NCBI GenBank assembly: GCA_017397955.1
Contig: JAFQHL010000068.1
Coordinates: forward strand, 1 to 32,504
Reading direction: 5' to 3'
DNA from: Clostridia bacterium
GTDB taxonomy: Bacteria; Bacillota; Clostridia; Oscillospirales; CAG-382
DNA: 32,504 nucleotides
How positions within the stretch are numbered: position 1 is the stretch's first letter; every line of letters starts with the position of its first letter. The notes under the pieces were generated by a model. The model searched no databases. It saw only the letters and a list, made by a program, of their open reading frames with translations, and was not told where the DNA came from. A program made the translations under genes and the position numbers. Of this stretch, positions 13,837 to 22,887 are shown one piece after another.

Positions 13837-14385
13837 ATGAAACAGTACAGATGTAAAGTATGCGGCGAAATAATCACAGGCGACCATATCCCCGAACAGT
13901 GCCCTCGTTGCCGTGTAACCGGCGCGGATAAGTTTGAAGAGGTTGTTGCCGACAAAATGTCCTGGGCAGCAGAGCATATCCTCGGCGTGGCTAAGGATGC
14001 CCCCGAAGCTATTAAGGAAGGTCTGCGCGCTAATTTTATGGGCGAATGTTCTGAGGTAGGTATGTATCTGGCAATGGCAAGAGTTGCACACCGTGAAGGC
14101 TACCCCGAAATCGGTTTGTATTGGGAAAAGGCAGCTTATGAAGAAGCAGAACACGCCGCAAAGTTTGCAGAACTGTTGGGTGAAGAACTTACCGACTCCA
14201 CCAAGAAGAATCTTGAGATGCGTGTTGCCGCAGAAAACGGCGCAACACAGGGTAAGTTTGAACTGGCTAAGATGGCAAAAGAGCTTAATCTTGACGCTAT
14301 CCACGACACCGTTCACGAGATGGCTCGCGACGAAGCTCGCCACGGCAAGGCATTTGAGGGTCTGCTTAAGAGATATTTCGGTTAA
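13837..14385 (+). CDS. Reverse rubrerythrin (NADH-linked peroxidase component)
   Basis: 182 residues. The rubredoxin-like Fe(Cys)4 domain is at the N-terminus (CKVCGE at 6-11, CPRCRV near 24), followed by a ferritin-like four-helix bundle with di-iron ligands ([42 protein letters not shown] in order). That order, opposite to classical rubrerythrin, defines reverse rubrerythrins, which in clostridia reduce hydrogen peroxide using electrons from NADH via rubredoxin partners. Cytoplasmic, no signal peptide. ATGGAGG is 9 nt upstream. It is the output gene of the Rrf2 operon and a strong sign of an anaerobe. Confidence 0.93.
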   Translation: MKQYRCKVCGEIITGDHIPEQCPRCRVTGADKFEEVVADKMSWAAEHILGVAKDAPEAIKEGLRANFMGECSEVGMYLAMARVAHREGYPEIGLYWEKAAYEEAEHAAKFAELLGEELTDSTKKNLEMRVAAENGATQGKFELAKMAKELNLDAIHDTVHEMARDEARHGKAFEGLLKRYFG

Positions 14386-14433
14386 TATATAAATGGTTGT
14401 TACAGGTATATTACATAACTAAAAGCTGTAGAG

Positions 14434-14470
14434 AATCACCACATAAATCCGTCGGATTTATGTGGTGATT
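14434..14470. terminator. 17-bp perfect hairpin after rubrerythrin
   Basis: AATCACCACATAAATCC and its exact complement are separated by GTC. Position 50 bp after the stop suggests termination, but only TGTG follows, so RNA protection or factor-dependent termination is also possible. Confidence 0.65.
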
Positions 14471-14973
14471 TGTGTAAAAGGCACGGCGTGTAACCACTGC
14501 CTATTTTTTGAGAAATATTTTTATGCATGGGCTTTACTTTTCGACAGGCTTATGTTTATTTATAATATCATACCGCAATACATTTTAATATGAGACGAAT
14601 TCTTTATCTGCATAGAGAAATACTACCTTGGCAAAATGCATTCTCTCTTTGTATCTGTGCAGATATTCATCGGTGTAGTGTGGTAACGAAACCGAGAGAG
14701 ATTTTTTCGGCATGCCTTTCGGGGTGTGCTTTTTTGTTGTGAATTAAAGTATGAGCAAAATGCAAATAAAAGATGCTTCAGGTGCCACGTTAACTTCGTC
14801 AACGCAAGTTAGAAATTGCTTGGGGAACGATAAACATCCGAAATATGAGTGCTGTTGTGAGGACAGTGATTGTTTTTTTGTTTTGTTTCCCTCATTATGT
14901 TTGTCCTTAAATAGGGACAGGCTAAAAAAGCAGCTTTATAAGTTGATTGATAATACTTTGTATGAAGCGAAAT
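14471..14973. other. Gene-free stretch with RNA-like structure
   Basis: No convincing gene. A frame at 14751-14975 (74 codons) lacks a good ribosome site and has an unusual Cys/Leu-rich composition, so it is not called. An 11-bp stem (ATCTGCATAGA at 14606-14616 with TCTGTGCAGAT at 14654-14664, one G-T pair) is followed at 14712-14736 by a short hairpin (GCATGCC / GGTGTGC) and TTTTTT. A TATAAT sits near 14556. Together these could mark a small RNA of about 170 nt; the -35 is poor. Confidence 0.35.
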
Positions 14974-15004
14974 AACACGGTAGGCGTAATTAACCTACCG
15001 TGTT
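14974..15004. terminator. Bidirectional terminator before the BspA-dockerin gene end
   Basis: AACACGGTAGG and CCTACCGTGTT form a perfect 11-bp stem around 9 nt. It lies 31 bp past the stop of the minus-strand gene ending at 15036. Confidence 0.7.
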
Positions 15005-15035
15005 GTTTGTTATCGCAGAAAATGTATTCAGTTTG

Positions 15036-17405
15036 TTATGCTGTAATGCTTCTTCTCACACTAAGCAGGTCGGCGGTGTTTATAAATCCGTTGTCGTCAA
15101 AATCGCTTGCTTTTTGCTGAAGCCGAGGAAGGGCGACACTACCACTAAGTTTTGCAAGCAGTATAGCATAGTCGGTGGTACCAATCGCACCGTCGCCGTT
15201 GATGTCACCCAGCACCACAATGGTGCGGCTTTCGGTGAATCCGATTTTTGTGGAAGCGATTGTACAACCTGTGCACACAAGCTCGGCTCCTTTAAGGATT
15301 GTGCCGTCGGGATGGGATATTTTTACATCGGTATCAGCAAACAGATAAGCGGTGGCTTGGGCGTTTAACGCGCCGGCTTTTAACAGAATCAGCTTTTCAT
15401 TATTGCTGACAACAACATTTTTCTCGTTTGTGCTGGCTGCTAATTCAAAGTGATAGACGTAAACTATTTCAACAGACTTTAATTTGTTGTTTTTTTCTGA
15501 AATTGATATATTTGCCCACTGTTGTTCTGAGCCAAGGTAATATAAGGTGTTCACCTTGGAATTATCAAGGAAATATTTTCCGATAGATATTACACTGTCT
15601 GGGATTGTGATGCTTGTAAAGGAACCGCAGAAAGAGAACGCATAGTCACCAATAGAAGTAACGCTATCGGGGATGTTAATTGTCGAAATAGCTTTGCAAC
15701 CACTAAATGCATTCGCGTTAATAGCGGTTACCGTGTTGGGAATAGTTATGTTTACAAGTGAATAGCAACTATTAAAAGCGGATTCGCCGATAGTTTTAAC
15801 ACCTTCAGGAATTGTCATATTGACGATAGCACGACAATTATAGAACACCCCTGCTTTAAGTTGGGTTATCCCCTTGGGGATATTGATGTTTGCAAGTGCT
15901 CTGCATTCCTTAAAAACTTCAGCTCCTAAAGAAGTGACACTGTCAGGAAGAGTGACTTTGACAAGAGATTTACAACCGTAAAAGGCGGAATTACCAATGG
16001 TTTCAACGCTTTCCGGCACAACAACACTTTGTATATTACAACCGTAAAAGGCAAAGTCTTTTATCTCTTTTATATTTGACGGCAATACAAGATTTGTTAT
16101 TAAATTTTCGTTGACATAAAGATTTTTTCCGTCTATCAAAGGGTTTGAATAGCTTTCAAATTTTATGGAGCACCAAGCTTTAAGGTCAGAGATAAAAACA
16201 TTTTTTAGGGATGTACATTCTTGAAACGCAAAAAAGTTAATAGCTTTTATACTTGCCGGAATGTATACGTTTTCAAGCAGTTGACAATCGTAAAAAGCGT
16301 AATCGGTAATGGAAGTAACCCGCTGACCGATAAAAATGTTTTTGATTTTATCTTTATGTGCACGCCATGGAATATTTGTACCCCATGTTGTGGCGGTGTT
16401 CATATCGCCTACGCCCCAAATTACAAGGAATCCGTTGTTGTCAAGTTCCCATGACAATTTTCCCCAAGTGCCGTTTGCGATGATACATATCTCGGAAGGT
16501 GGAAGGCTTTCGTCAGGGACAGACGGCGGCGTATCTGTTGAGATTCCGTAAGCGTTTAGAGATTCTTCTGTTTGATATGCAAATTCTGCGAATTTTCTTA
16601 TGAGGTGCTGAACGTCCGCATCCGTCCAAGTGTTAAAACCCAGTTTGCTCATAATTAAGTATATACCGTCTAAATCAGCAATATTTCCTAGCATATAAGC
16701 ATCCATGTAAATGGAAAAAATACTGGGGGATGTATTTACCCAATGTCTATAAGTCATATATGCCAAATAATAATTGTAGCATTGAGCCATATTTCTGCCG
16801 GTTACAAATTTAACATGGTCCAAAACCGCACCAATGTCTTTAACAAAGGATTCTAATTTGGCGGGTAAATCTACAACGGAGTTATATGCATTAACCGCAT
16901 CAAAAATATACTCGGACTCATCAAATATTTCGCTTACGATGTTTTTAATGTTGCTTTTTATACCGCCTAAAGCTTCGTTAGCCAAAGCGGAAGCGCCTGC
17001 ATCGTCAATACCGCTTCCCGCTTTGGCTTCCAGATATTGTATTAAATTTACGCGGGAAGCCTCTAATTGCGCGTTCGCTTCGGTAGAGTTGGCGTTAATT
17101 ACTCTATACATAGTTACAAGAAATGCATATTGAGCGGCAACATATTCAGAGGTGCCCTCTTGGTATTGCCCCGTCATATATTTATACATAACAGTCTGCT
17201 CATAAGACATTTCTTCCACATTGCTTTTATTATAGATAAAACAAAGATAGCTTTTTGCTTCGTTTGCGCTTAAATACTCTACCTTATCCGTAACGCAATC
17301 GGTAAAATCCGTTGCGGCAGAAACATTAAAGTTTGTTAAAGACGGTGAAATAATGGCAAACACTAATAATACAGCAAATATCTTGCTCAATAAACGCCAC
17401 TTCAT
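15036..17405 (-). CDS. Secreted BspA-type leucine-rich-repeat protein with dockerin
   Basis: 789 residues. A Sec signal peptide (1-30; KWRLLSK, hydrophobic core, cleavage after VSA) is followed by a helical region of unknown type (about 31-295), then a BspA/LRR_5 domain (about 300-640) that begins with GTWGKLSWELDNNG and has around ten repeats of the form IP-V--I---AF--C--L. Next comes a module (about 655-732) shared with two neighbouring proteins, and a type I dockerin (733-789) with two calcium loops (DINGDGAIGTTD and DFDDNGFINTAD). The protein should be exported and docked onto a cohesin-bearing scaffold; BspA repeats bind host or matrix proteins in known cases. Start: TTG 17420 opens the frame but overlaps the GGAGG site; ATG 17405 is correct. 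Own promoter upstream. Confidence 0.9.
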   Translation of the reverse strand: MKWRLLSKIFAVLLVFAIISPSLTNFNVSAATDFTDCVTDKVEYLSANEAKSYLCFIYNKSNVEEMSYEQTVMYKYMTGQYQEGTSEYVAAQYAFLVTMYRVINANSTEANAQLEASRVNLIQYLEAKAGSGIDDAGASALANEALGGIKSNIKNIVSEIFDESEYIFDAVNAYNSVVDLPAKLESFVKDIGAVLDHVKFVTGRNMAQCYNYYLAYMTYRHWVNTSPSIFSIYMDAYMLGNIADLDGIYLIMSKLGFNTWTDADVQHLIRKFAEFAYQTEESLNAYGISTDTPPSVPDESLPPSEICIIANGTWGKLSWELDNNGFLVIWGVGDMNTATTWGTNIPWRAHKDKIKNIFIGQRVTSITDYAFYDCQLLENVYIPASIKAINFFAFQECTSLKNVFISDLKAWCSIKFESYSNPLIDGKNLYVNENLITNLVLPSNIKEIKDFAFYGCNIQSVVVPESVETIGNSAFYGCKSLVKVTLPDSVTSLGAEVFKECRALANINIPKGITQLKAGVFYNCRAIVNMTIPEGVKTIGESAFNSCYSLVNITIPNTVTAINANAFSGCKAISTINIPDSVTSIGDYAFSFCGSFTSITIPDSVISIGKYFLDNSKVNTLYYLGSEQQWANISISEKNNKLKSVEIVYVYHFELAASTNEKNVVVSNNEKLILLKAGALNAQATAYLFADTDVKISHPDGTILKGAELVCTGCTIASTKIGFTESRTIVVLGDINGDGAIGTTDYAILLAKLSGSVALPRLQQKASDFDDNGFINTADLLSVRRSITA

Positions 17406-17443
17406 AAAGTTTCCTCCCAAACCAAATTGTTACTTATACACTC

Positions 17444-17472
17444 ATAATATCATGCATTTATGAAATTGTCAA
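17444..17472 (-). promoter_or_regulatory. Promoter of the BspA-dockerin gene
   Basis: Minus strand TTGACA (17472-17467), 17-nt spacer, TATTAT (17449-17444). Leader of about 35 nt to ATG 17405. Confidence 0.85.
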
Positions 17473-17505
17473 CGCGTTTTGCACAGGGGTTGTGGGAGGA
17501 AAAAT

Positions 17506-17541
17506 AAAAGCGTTTCGGCACAACCGTGCCGAAACGCTTTT
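17506..17541 (-). terminator. Terminator of the ABC-gpsA-glyQS operon
   Basis: AAAAGCGTTTCGGCAC pairs perfectly over 16 bp with GTGCCGAAACGCTTTT around a 4-nt loop. On the minus strand it lies about 20 bp past the glyQS stop and is followed by ATTTTT. Confidence 0.93.
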
Positions 17542-17562
17542 TAATGTTATTAACTATGTTAA

Positions 17563-18966
17563 TCAGAACTCCAGCTTGCCTGCGATATAGTCCTTAAGCT
17601 CTGCGATGGGAAGTCTTACCTGCTCCATGGTATCTCTGTCGCGCACGGTAACACAGCCGTCGGTTTCGCTGTCAAAGTCGTAGGTGATGCAGAAGGGGGT
17701 GCCTATCTCGTCTTCTCTTCTGTAACGCTTGCCGATAGAGCCTGCGTCGTCAAAATCAACGGTAAAGCTCTTGCAAAGCTCGTTGTAAACCTCCATAGCC
17801 TTGTCGGAAAGCTTCTTGGAGAGAGGAAGAACAGCCGCCTTGAAGGGTGCAAGTGCGGGGTGCAGGTGCATAACCGTTCTTACATCGGGCTTTTCGGGGG
17901 TGCCGATATCTTCTTCGTCATAAGCCTCTACAAGGAAGGCGAGCATAATTCTGTCTGCGCCCAGGGAAGGTTCGATAACATAGGGGATATATTTTTCGTT
18001 GGTTTCGGGGTCAAAGTACTCAAGGCTTTCGCCGCTGTGCTCGGAGTGCTGGGTAAGGTCGTAGTCGGTTCTGTCGGCAATACCCCACAGCTCGCCCCAA
18101 CCGAAGGGGAAGAGGTACTCAAAGTCGGTAGTAGCCTTGGAGTAGAAGCAAAGCTCTTCGGGGTCATGGTCGCGGAGCTTAAGGTTTTCCTTAGCCATGC
18201 CGAGGCTGTAAAGGAACTCTGCACAGTAGTTCTTCCAGAATGCAAACCATTCAAGGTCGGTGCCGGGCTTGCAGAAGAATTCCATTTCCATCTGCTCGAA
18301 CTCTCTTATACGGAAGATAAAGTTGCCGGGGGTGATTTCGTTACGGAAGGACTTACCTATCTGACAAACGCCGAAAGGCAGCTTTTTTCTGGTGGTGCGC
18401 TGGATGTTCTTGAAGTTTACAAAAATACCCTGAGCGGTTTCGGGGCGGAGATAAATCTGCGCCGCGGTGTCTTCGTTAACGCCCTGGAAGGTTTTGAACA
18501 TAAGGTTGAACTTCTTAATGGGGGTAAAATCTGCTTTTCCGCAGTCGGGGCATACTATGCCTTTTTCTGCGATGAACTCTGCCATATCCTCAAAGCTCAT
18601 AGCGCCGGGGTTAACCTCTATACCGTTCTGTGCGGCGTAGTCTTCTATAAGTTTGTCTGCTCTGTGACGGGTCTTACATTCGCGGCAATCCATAAGCGGG
18701 TCGGAAAAGCCGCCAACGTGACCGGAAGCTACCCAAACCTCGGGGTTCATAAGGATCGCGCTGTCAAGCCCTACATTTTCGGGGCGTTCCTGCACAAACT
18801 TCTTCCACCACGCTCTTTTAATGTTGTTCTTCATTTCAACGCCGAGAGGACCGTAGTCCCACGCGTTGGCAAGACCGCCGTAGATTTCGCTGCCGCTGTA
18901 TACGAACCCGCGGTTCTTACAAAAGGCAACGATTTTTTCCATGGTCTTTTCTTTGTTGTTCATCAT
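17563..18966 (-). CDS. glyQS: Glycyl-tRNA synthetase, single-chain class II
   Basis: 467 residues, typical of the homodimeric bacterial/eukaryote-like type. The N-terminal [23 protein letters not shown] stretch in broken form (20-42) is diagnostic. Zinc cysteines C94, C97, C139, C142; motif 2 at 207-230 (FRNEITP ... [11 protein letters not shown]); motif 3 EPSLGADR (332-339); anticodon-binding domain from about 365. It charges tRNA-Gly in the cytoplasm. GAGAGG lies 9 nt before the first of two adjacent ATGs. It begins 29 bp after gpsA, and there is no room for a T-box leader in that gap, so it is transcribed from the upstream ABC promoter or a hidden one within gpsA. Confidence 0.96.
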   Translation of the reverse strand: MMNNKEKTMEKIVAFCKNRGFVYSGSEIYGGLANAWDYGPLGVEMKNNIKRAWWKKFVQERPENVGLDSAILMNPEVWVASGHVGGFSDPLMDCRECKTRHRADKLIEDYAAQNGIEVNPGAMSFEDMAEFIAEKGIVCPDCGKADFTPIKKFNLMFKTFQGVNEDTAAQIYLRPETAQGIFVNFKNIQRTTRKKLPFGVCQIGKSFRNEITPGNFIFRIREFEQMEMEFFCKPGTDLEWFAFWKNYCAEFLYSLGMAKENLKLRDHDPEELCFYSKATTDFEYLFPFGWGELWGIADRTDYDLTQHSEHSGESLEYFDPETNEKYIPYVIEPSLGADRIMLAFLVEAYDEEDIGTPEKPDVRTVMHLHPALAPFKAAVLPLSKKLSDKAMEVYNELCKSFTVDFDDAGSIGKRYRREDEIGTPFCITYDFDSETDGCVTVRDRDTMEQVRLPIAELKDYIAGKLEF

Positions 18967-18995
18967 AAAACTGTACCTCTCTATATAAACTTTTT

Positions 18996-19958
18996 TTATT
19001 TGTGAAATTCCGTGGTGATATCTCTGGAAAACAAGCCGTCAAGGGTTGCTTTTGCATCTTCACCGCAATTGATTATCTTGTGTACTGCCGTACAGATAGG
19101 AAGCTCAACGCCAAGCTTATTCTGAAGCACCATAAGGGCAACAACCGTATATGCGCCCTCTGCAAGCTTATCAAACTTTACGCCCTTTACAAAATCTTCA
19201 CCGTAGCGGCGGTTGTGGCTGAATTTAGAGAACACGGTTGCCTCATAGTCGCCAAGGTGACAAAGCCCGTATGCGCTCATCTCGTTACCGCCCATAGCCT
19301 TTATAAGTCTTGCTATCTCCCTTGTGCCTCTTGCCATAAGCGCGCCCTTGAGTGACGGAATCCCCAGCCCGTCAAGAAGCCCTGCGGCAATACCTATAAC
19401 ATTTTTGGTTGCCGCGCCTATCTCGTTACCGATAAGGTCCTCGCCGTAATAAAACCGTATAAGCTCGCTGGTAAAGCTGTCAACAAGCATTTTTTTATAG
19501 TCTGCATGGGCACTGTCGATAACCATACAGTTGGGTTTACCATCCGCAAACTCTTGCGGGTGACCGGGACCTACCCAAACCGCACAGCGGTTTTCCGGCA
19601 AAACATCTGCCACAACTTCGCTAAGTCGTTTACCCGTATGTATTTCCAAGCCTTTCATGCAAAGTATTATGCCCTTGCCTGCCATTACTTCTTTGCCAAG
19701 CCCTTCAAGTATTTCGCGCAATCTCTGGGAGGGGACGGAAAATACAACTATCTCCGCATCCTTAACCGATTCCACAAGGTCAAATATAAAGGGAACACGG
19801 TCGGGCATGGTAATAGTGCCGTTAAAGCGCTCTTTATCAAACTGACGGGCGGCTTCGTCATTGGGTGCCGCGCCTATGGTAACCTCGTTACCTATGCGGT
19901 CCAGATAATAGGCTATAAAGGAGCCCCATCTGCCGCAGCCTATAACGGTAATTTTCAT
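18996..19958 (-). CDS. gpsA: Glycerol-3-phosphate dehydrogenase [NAD(P)+]
   Basis: 320 residues. The Rossmann dinucleotide loop is GCGRWG (7-12), C100-MKGLE with K102, and the catalytic lysine lies in [13 protein letters not shown] (K185). SHNRRYGE (canonical SRNRRFG) binds substrate phosphate. It makes sn-glycerol-3-phosphate for phospholipids. The sequence is a divergent version: GRWG replaces GSWG and GPGHPQEF replaces the usual GPSFAEE. The start ATG overlaps the ABC stop by one base (TAATG), so translation is coupled; AAAGGA lies 10 nt upstream. Confidence 0.92.
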   Translation of the reverse strand: MKITVIGCGRWGSFIAYYLDRIGNEVTIGAAPNDEAARQFDKERFNGTITMPDRVPFIFDLVESVKDAEIVVFSVPSQRLREILEGLGKEVMAGKGIILCMKGLEIHTGKRLSEVVADVLPENRCAVWVGPGHPQEFADGKPNCMVIDSAHADYKKMLVDSFTSELIRFYYGEDLIGNEIGAATKNVIGIAAGLLDGLGIPSLKGALMARGTREIARLIKAMGGNEMSAYGLCHLGDYEATVFSKFSHNRRYGEDFVKGVKFDKLAEGAYTVVALMVLQNKLGVELPICTAVHKIINCGEDAKATLDGLFSRDITTEFHK

Positions 19959-22210
19959 TATACTGTTGTCCTTTCTGCCTTGTTTTGAAGCTTGGAGGTG
20001 CTGCGCTGTGCCATTACCAGCTTGTAGTACCTGCCGCCGCTACGCATAAGCTCATCATGGGTGCCTTCTTCCTCTACCGTGCCTTTTTCCAATACAACAA
20101 GCCGTGTGGCGTTACGCAGAGTGGAAAGTCGGTGAGCTATGGCAAGTGTGGTGCGCTCTTTGGTTAGCGCCGCTATAGAGTCCTGTATTTGCTTTTCGGT
20201 TTCTGTATCAAGGGAAGCCGTAGCTTCGTCAAGTATAAGTATCTTGGGGTTACGCAATACCGCGCGGGCTATCTGAACGCGCTGCTTTTCGCCGCCGGAA
20301 AGGCTTGCGCCTCGCTCGCTTACATAGGTATCATATCCGTCGGGCTTGCCCATTATGAAGTTGTGGGCACCGCCGCTTTTTGCCGCGCGGATAAGGGTGT
20401 CGGGGTCGGCACCGTCCGCACCGTAAAGGATGTTTGCGGCAATGGTGCCTTTAAACATAAAGCTTTCCTGCAACACCACGCCTATCTGGGAGCGCAAGCA
20501 ACGCTGGCTGTAGTTCTGGATGGGGATGCCGTCTATAAGCAAGGTGCCCTCGTCCAAATCGTAAAGGCGCATCACAAGGTTTATAAGGGTGGATTTACCC
20601 ACGCCGCTTCTGCCCACTATGCCTATCATATCGCCTTTTTTAATGTCAAGGCTTACATCTTTAAGCACATAGTCCAGATTGTTGTAACCGAAAAAGCCGC
20701 GCTCTATGCGGATATCGCCGTGGATTTCCTTTTCCACGGGTTTTTCGCTTTCCTTAACCTCCGGCTCTTCGTCAATAATCTCAAACACCTTTGCCATAGA
20801 GGTTGCGGAGCGTGTTATTCTGCGCGGGATGTTGGAGAACCAACGCAGGGGGTGGTATATCATGGAAGAATAGGAGATAAGCTGTTGAACGGAGCCCATG
20901 GTAAGCGCACCGCCCAGCACCAGACTGCCCGATATCAGCAGCACTGCGTACTCACCTATACGCATAAGAAAATCCACGGTGGGGATAAGCAGGTTCCAGA
21001 ACAGCTCGTTGCGGAACGCAATATCGCGCTCTTTTTTTATAGCTTTGTCAAAGCGTTCCAGCTCGGTCTGCTCCGTACCGAAAACCTTTACCACACGGAT
21101 ACCCGAAAAAACATCGTGCAGAACCGTGTTGACCTCGCTGTTAGCGTGCCACTGCTGATGGTACAGCTTGTGGGTGTAACGGCGGGAGGTTCTGTGCATT
21201 ACAAGTATAAGGGGTACGGGCAGTATTACAAATACCGCCAGCTTCCAGTTAATAACAAACAGAATGGTTATTATGGCAAGCAGAAGCGTGCCGTATTGAA
21301 AAATCTCGGGTACAATGCTTATCAAAAACTCTTTAAGCACCTGTGTGTCGCTTGTTACCCTGGTAATAAGCTCGCCGGAAGAACGGCGGCTTATATCGCC
21401 TACCGACATGGCGGGGATAGCGTCAAACACTAAGCCTCTGAGCGTTACGGCGATTTTGTTACCAACTTTTGCCACAAGTATGCGGCGGATTACAAGGAAC
21501 ACAACCTCGGAGAGGGCAACGATTATCATCAGCGTTATAAGGCTGTAGAAACCACGGCTCAGCTCGCCGAAGGGCTTGTCGGACATAATATAGTTGTCAA
21601 CCAGACTTTTTTGCAAAGCAGGGGCAAGCACCCCCAGACCGCTGCCTGCAAAGTAAAGCAACACCGCAAGCAACAGCGGTAAAATATGGGGCTTTACATA
21701 GCGGAGCAGTCTGCTGTACATATTCTTTTTGTCGGTGCACAGCTCACATTTACTGCTGCCCTGACGGTAGGGCTTACCGCATTTGGGGCAACGGGTCTGC
21801 TTTTCGGGCGTGCTGCGGTCAAATGTTCTGCCGTCGTTTATGGCGGCGGCACGTTTTACAAAACGGCGCAGGTTTTCCGCGTTGCTCATGTCGCTGCGGC
21901 AAAGTTCGCAAAGGTCCTCGCCTTCACCGTATTCCACGGCTACACAGCCTACGTATTGAACAGTTCTTATCTCCTTAAGGGAAGAAACCTCAAGCACGCG
22001 CTCACCAACCGCCTCGTCAAACAGATACAGCTTATCATCGGTAAGTGCCAGTGCGCCGTACATAAACTCCTGCTCAAAGCTCAGGTTATACTCGGAAATG
22101 GCAACGGGCTTTACACCCTGCGGTACCATGGATTTAAGCTTGCGCCTGACCTCTGTACGGCGGGGCGATAAAAGAGCGCTGTTCCGTTTTGCGGAAAACA
22201 TCTTTGCCAT
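19958..22210 (-). CDS. ABC exporter with N-terminal zinc ribbon, copy B
   Basis: 750 residues. Unlike ordinary half-transporter exporters it carries about 165 extra N-terminal residues: a beta-rich segment (40-100) and a zinc ribbon C141-x2-C144-x10-C155-x2-C158. The transmembrane domain (about 170-465) has six helices, and the nucleotide domain has Walker A GRSGVGKS (533-540), LSGGEKQ (637-643), Walker B ILILDEATASLD (657-668) and H693. Both ATP sites look intact. The paralogue at 22888-25182 has the same layout, so they likely form a heterodimer with the DUF1854 protein encoded between them. CGGAGA precedes the ATG. Substrate unknown. Confidence 0.9.
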   Translation of the reverse strand: MAKMFSAKRNSALLSPRRTEVRRKLKSMVPQGVKPVAISEYNLSFEQEFMYGALALTDDKLYLFDEAVGERVLEVSSLKEIRTVQYVGCVAVEYGEGEDLCELCRSDMSNAENLRRFVKRAAAINDGRTFDRSTPEKQTRCPKCGKPYRQGSSKCELCTDKKNMYSRLLRYVKPHILPLLLAVLLYFAGSGLGVLAPALQKSLVDNYIMSDKPFGELSRGFYSLITLMIIVALSEVVFLVIRRILVAKVGNKIAVTLRGLVFDAIPAMSVGDISRRSSGELITRVTSDTQVLKEFLISIVPEIFQYGTLLLAIITILFVINWKLAVFVILPVPLILVMHRTSRRYTHKLYHQQWHANSEVNTVLHDVFSGIRVVKVFGTEQTELERFDKAIKKERDIAFRNELFWNLLIPTVDFLMRIGEYAVLLISGSLVLGGALTMGSVQQLISYSSMIYHPLRWFSNIPRRITRSATSMAKVFEIIDEEPEVKESEKPVEKEIHGDIRIERGFFGYNNLDYVLKDVSLDIKKGDMIGIVGRSGVGKSTLINLVMRLYDLDEGTLLIDGIPIQNYSQRCLRSQIGVVLQESFMFKGTIAANILYGADGADPDTLIRAAKSGGAHNFIMGKPDGYDTYVSERGASLSGGEKQRVQIARAVLRNPKILILDEATASLDTETEKQIQDSIAALTKERTTLAIAHRLSTLRNATRLVVLEKGTVEEEGTHDELMRSGGRYYKLVMAQRSTSKLQNKAERTTV

Positions 22211-22230
22211 TTTTATCTTCTCCGTTTAGT

Positions 22231-22875
22231 TTATAAGTAAAGCTCTATCTTTTTGTAGCTCTTTCTGTCAAGAGCCGTAACATCGGGGATGGTGTAGCGG
22301 TTGCCGCTTACATCCATAATAACAAGGTAAGTGTCACTTACCCTGAGGATACTGCCGAAGGTGTCCTTCAGCACCAGCTCCAGCTCGCCTATATCGGTGT
22401 CAACCTCCCAGCAGGAATAACCAAACTGCTCTTTAAGCTTGTGTATCTTCTTTATTTCGGGGCAAAAATACTTGCGTTTAAGGGCTTTGTCAATAATTTC
22501 TCTGCCCTTGCCATCAAAGTCGGAAAGTGCGCGGATAATGCCGTATTCACGCCCGTCCTCGTCCTGCACGGATATAAACTCCTCAGGTCTTTCAAAGGGG
22601 AATGCTTTGTGAAACAGCACTCTGCCCAAGTCCTGCCAGCGGGGCGTTGTGTCCCCGTCCTCCGCGTATACAGAACCCATGGCAACACGCCCGTTCCTGC
22701 CGCGAGTGGGTGCGGGTTTATCTGCTTTATCCTCACCAAACGCCGCTAAATCGTCCTTGTTTACGGGCGGCACAAAAGCGCGCAAAGCGGCAAACCCGTT
22801 CTTAGTGCTGTAAAACTCCGCATTTTCGGGGGTAAAATATATAATATCAACCAAATCGGTAAAAGCTTTTGCCAT
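22231..22875 (-). CDS. DUF1854-family protein
   Basis: 214 residues, soluble. From about residue 85 on it matches the DUF1854 pattern as I know it: LFHKAFPFERPEEFISVQD in broken form, GREYGII, LKRKYFCPEIKKIHKLKEQFG, SCWEVDTDIGELEL and a C-terminal VSGNRYTIPDVTALDRKSYKKIE. The family has no proven biochemical role; members are found beside or fused to ABC exporters, some of them annotated as linked to cyanophycin metabolism. Here it sits 12 bp after one zinc-ribbon exporter and 20 bp before the other, so it is most likely a cytoplasmic partner of that transporter. Confidence 0.82.
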   Translation of the reverse strand: MAKAFTDLVDIIYFTPENAEFYSTKNGFAALRAFVPPVNKDDLAAFGEDKADKPAPTRGRNGRVAMGSVYAEDGDTTPRWQDLGRVLFHKAFPFERPEEFISVQDEDGREYGIIRALSDFDGKGREIIDKALKRKYFCPEIKKIHKLKEQFGYSCWEVDTDIGELELVLKDTFGSILRVSDTYLVIMDVSGNRYTIPDVTALDRKSYKKIELYL

Positions 22876-22887
22876 AATATGCTCCTT

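Noticed and set aside
14751..14975. 74-codon frame, Cys/Leu rich
   Set aside because: No proper ribosome site, unusual composition, and its stop codon lies in the terminator stem; more likely chance.
17860..19005. 381-codon plus-strand frame opposite glyQS
   Set aside because: Fully antisense to a synthetase with intact class II motifs and no ribosome site.
20189..21433. 414-codon plus-strand frame opposite the ABC exporter
   Set aside because: Shadow of a gene with all ATPase motifs; the composition (many Tyr, His, Lys, Gly) is typical of antisense reading.
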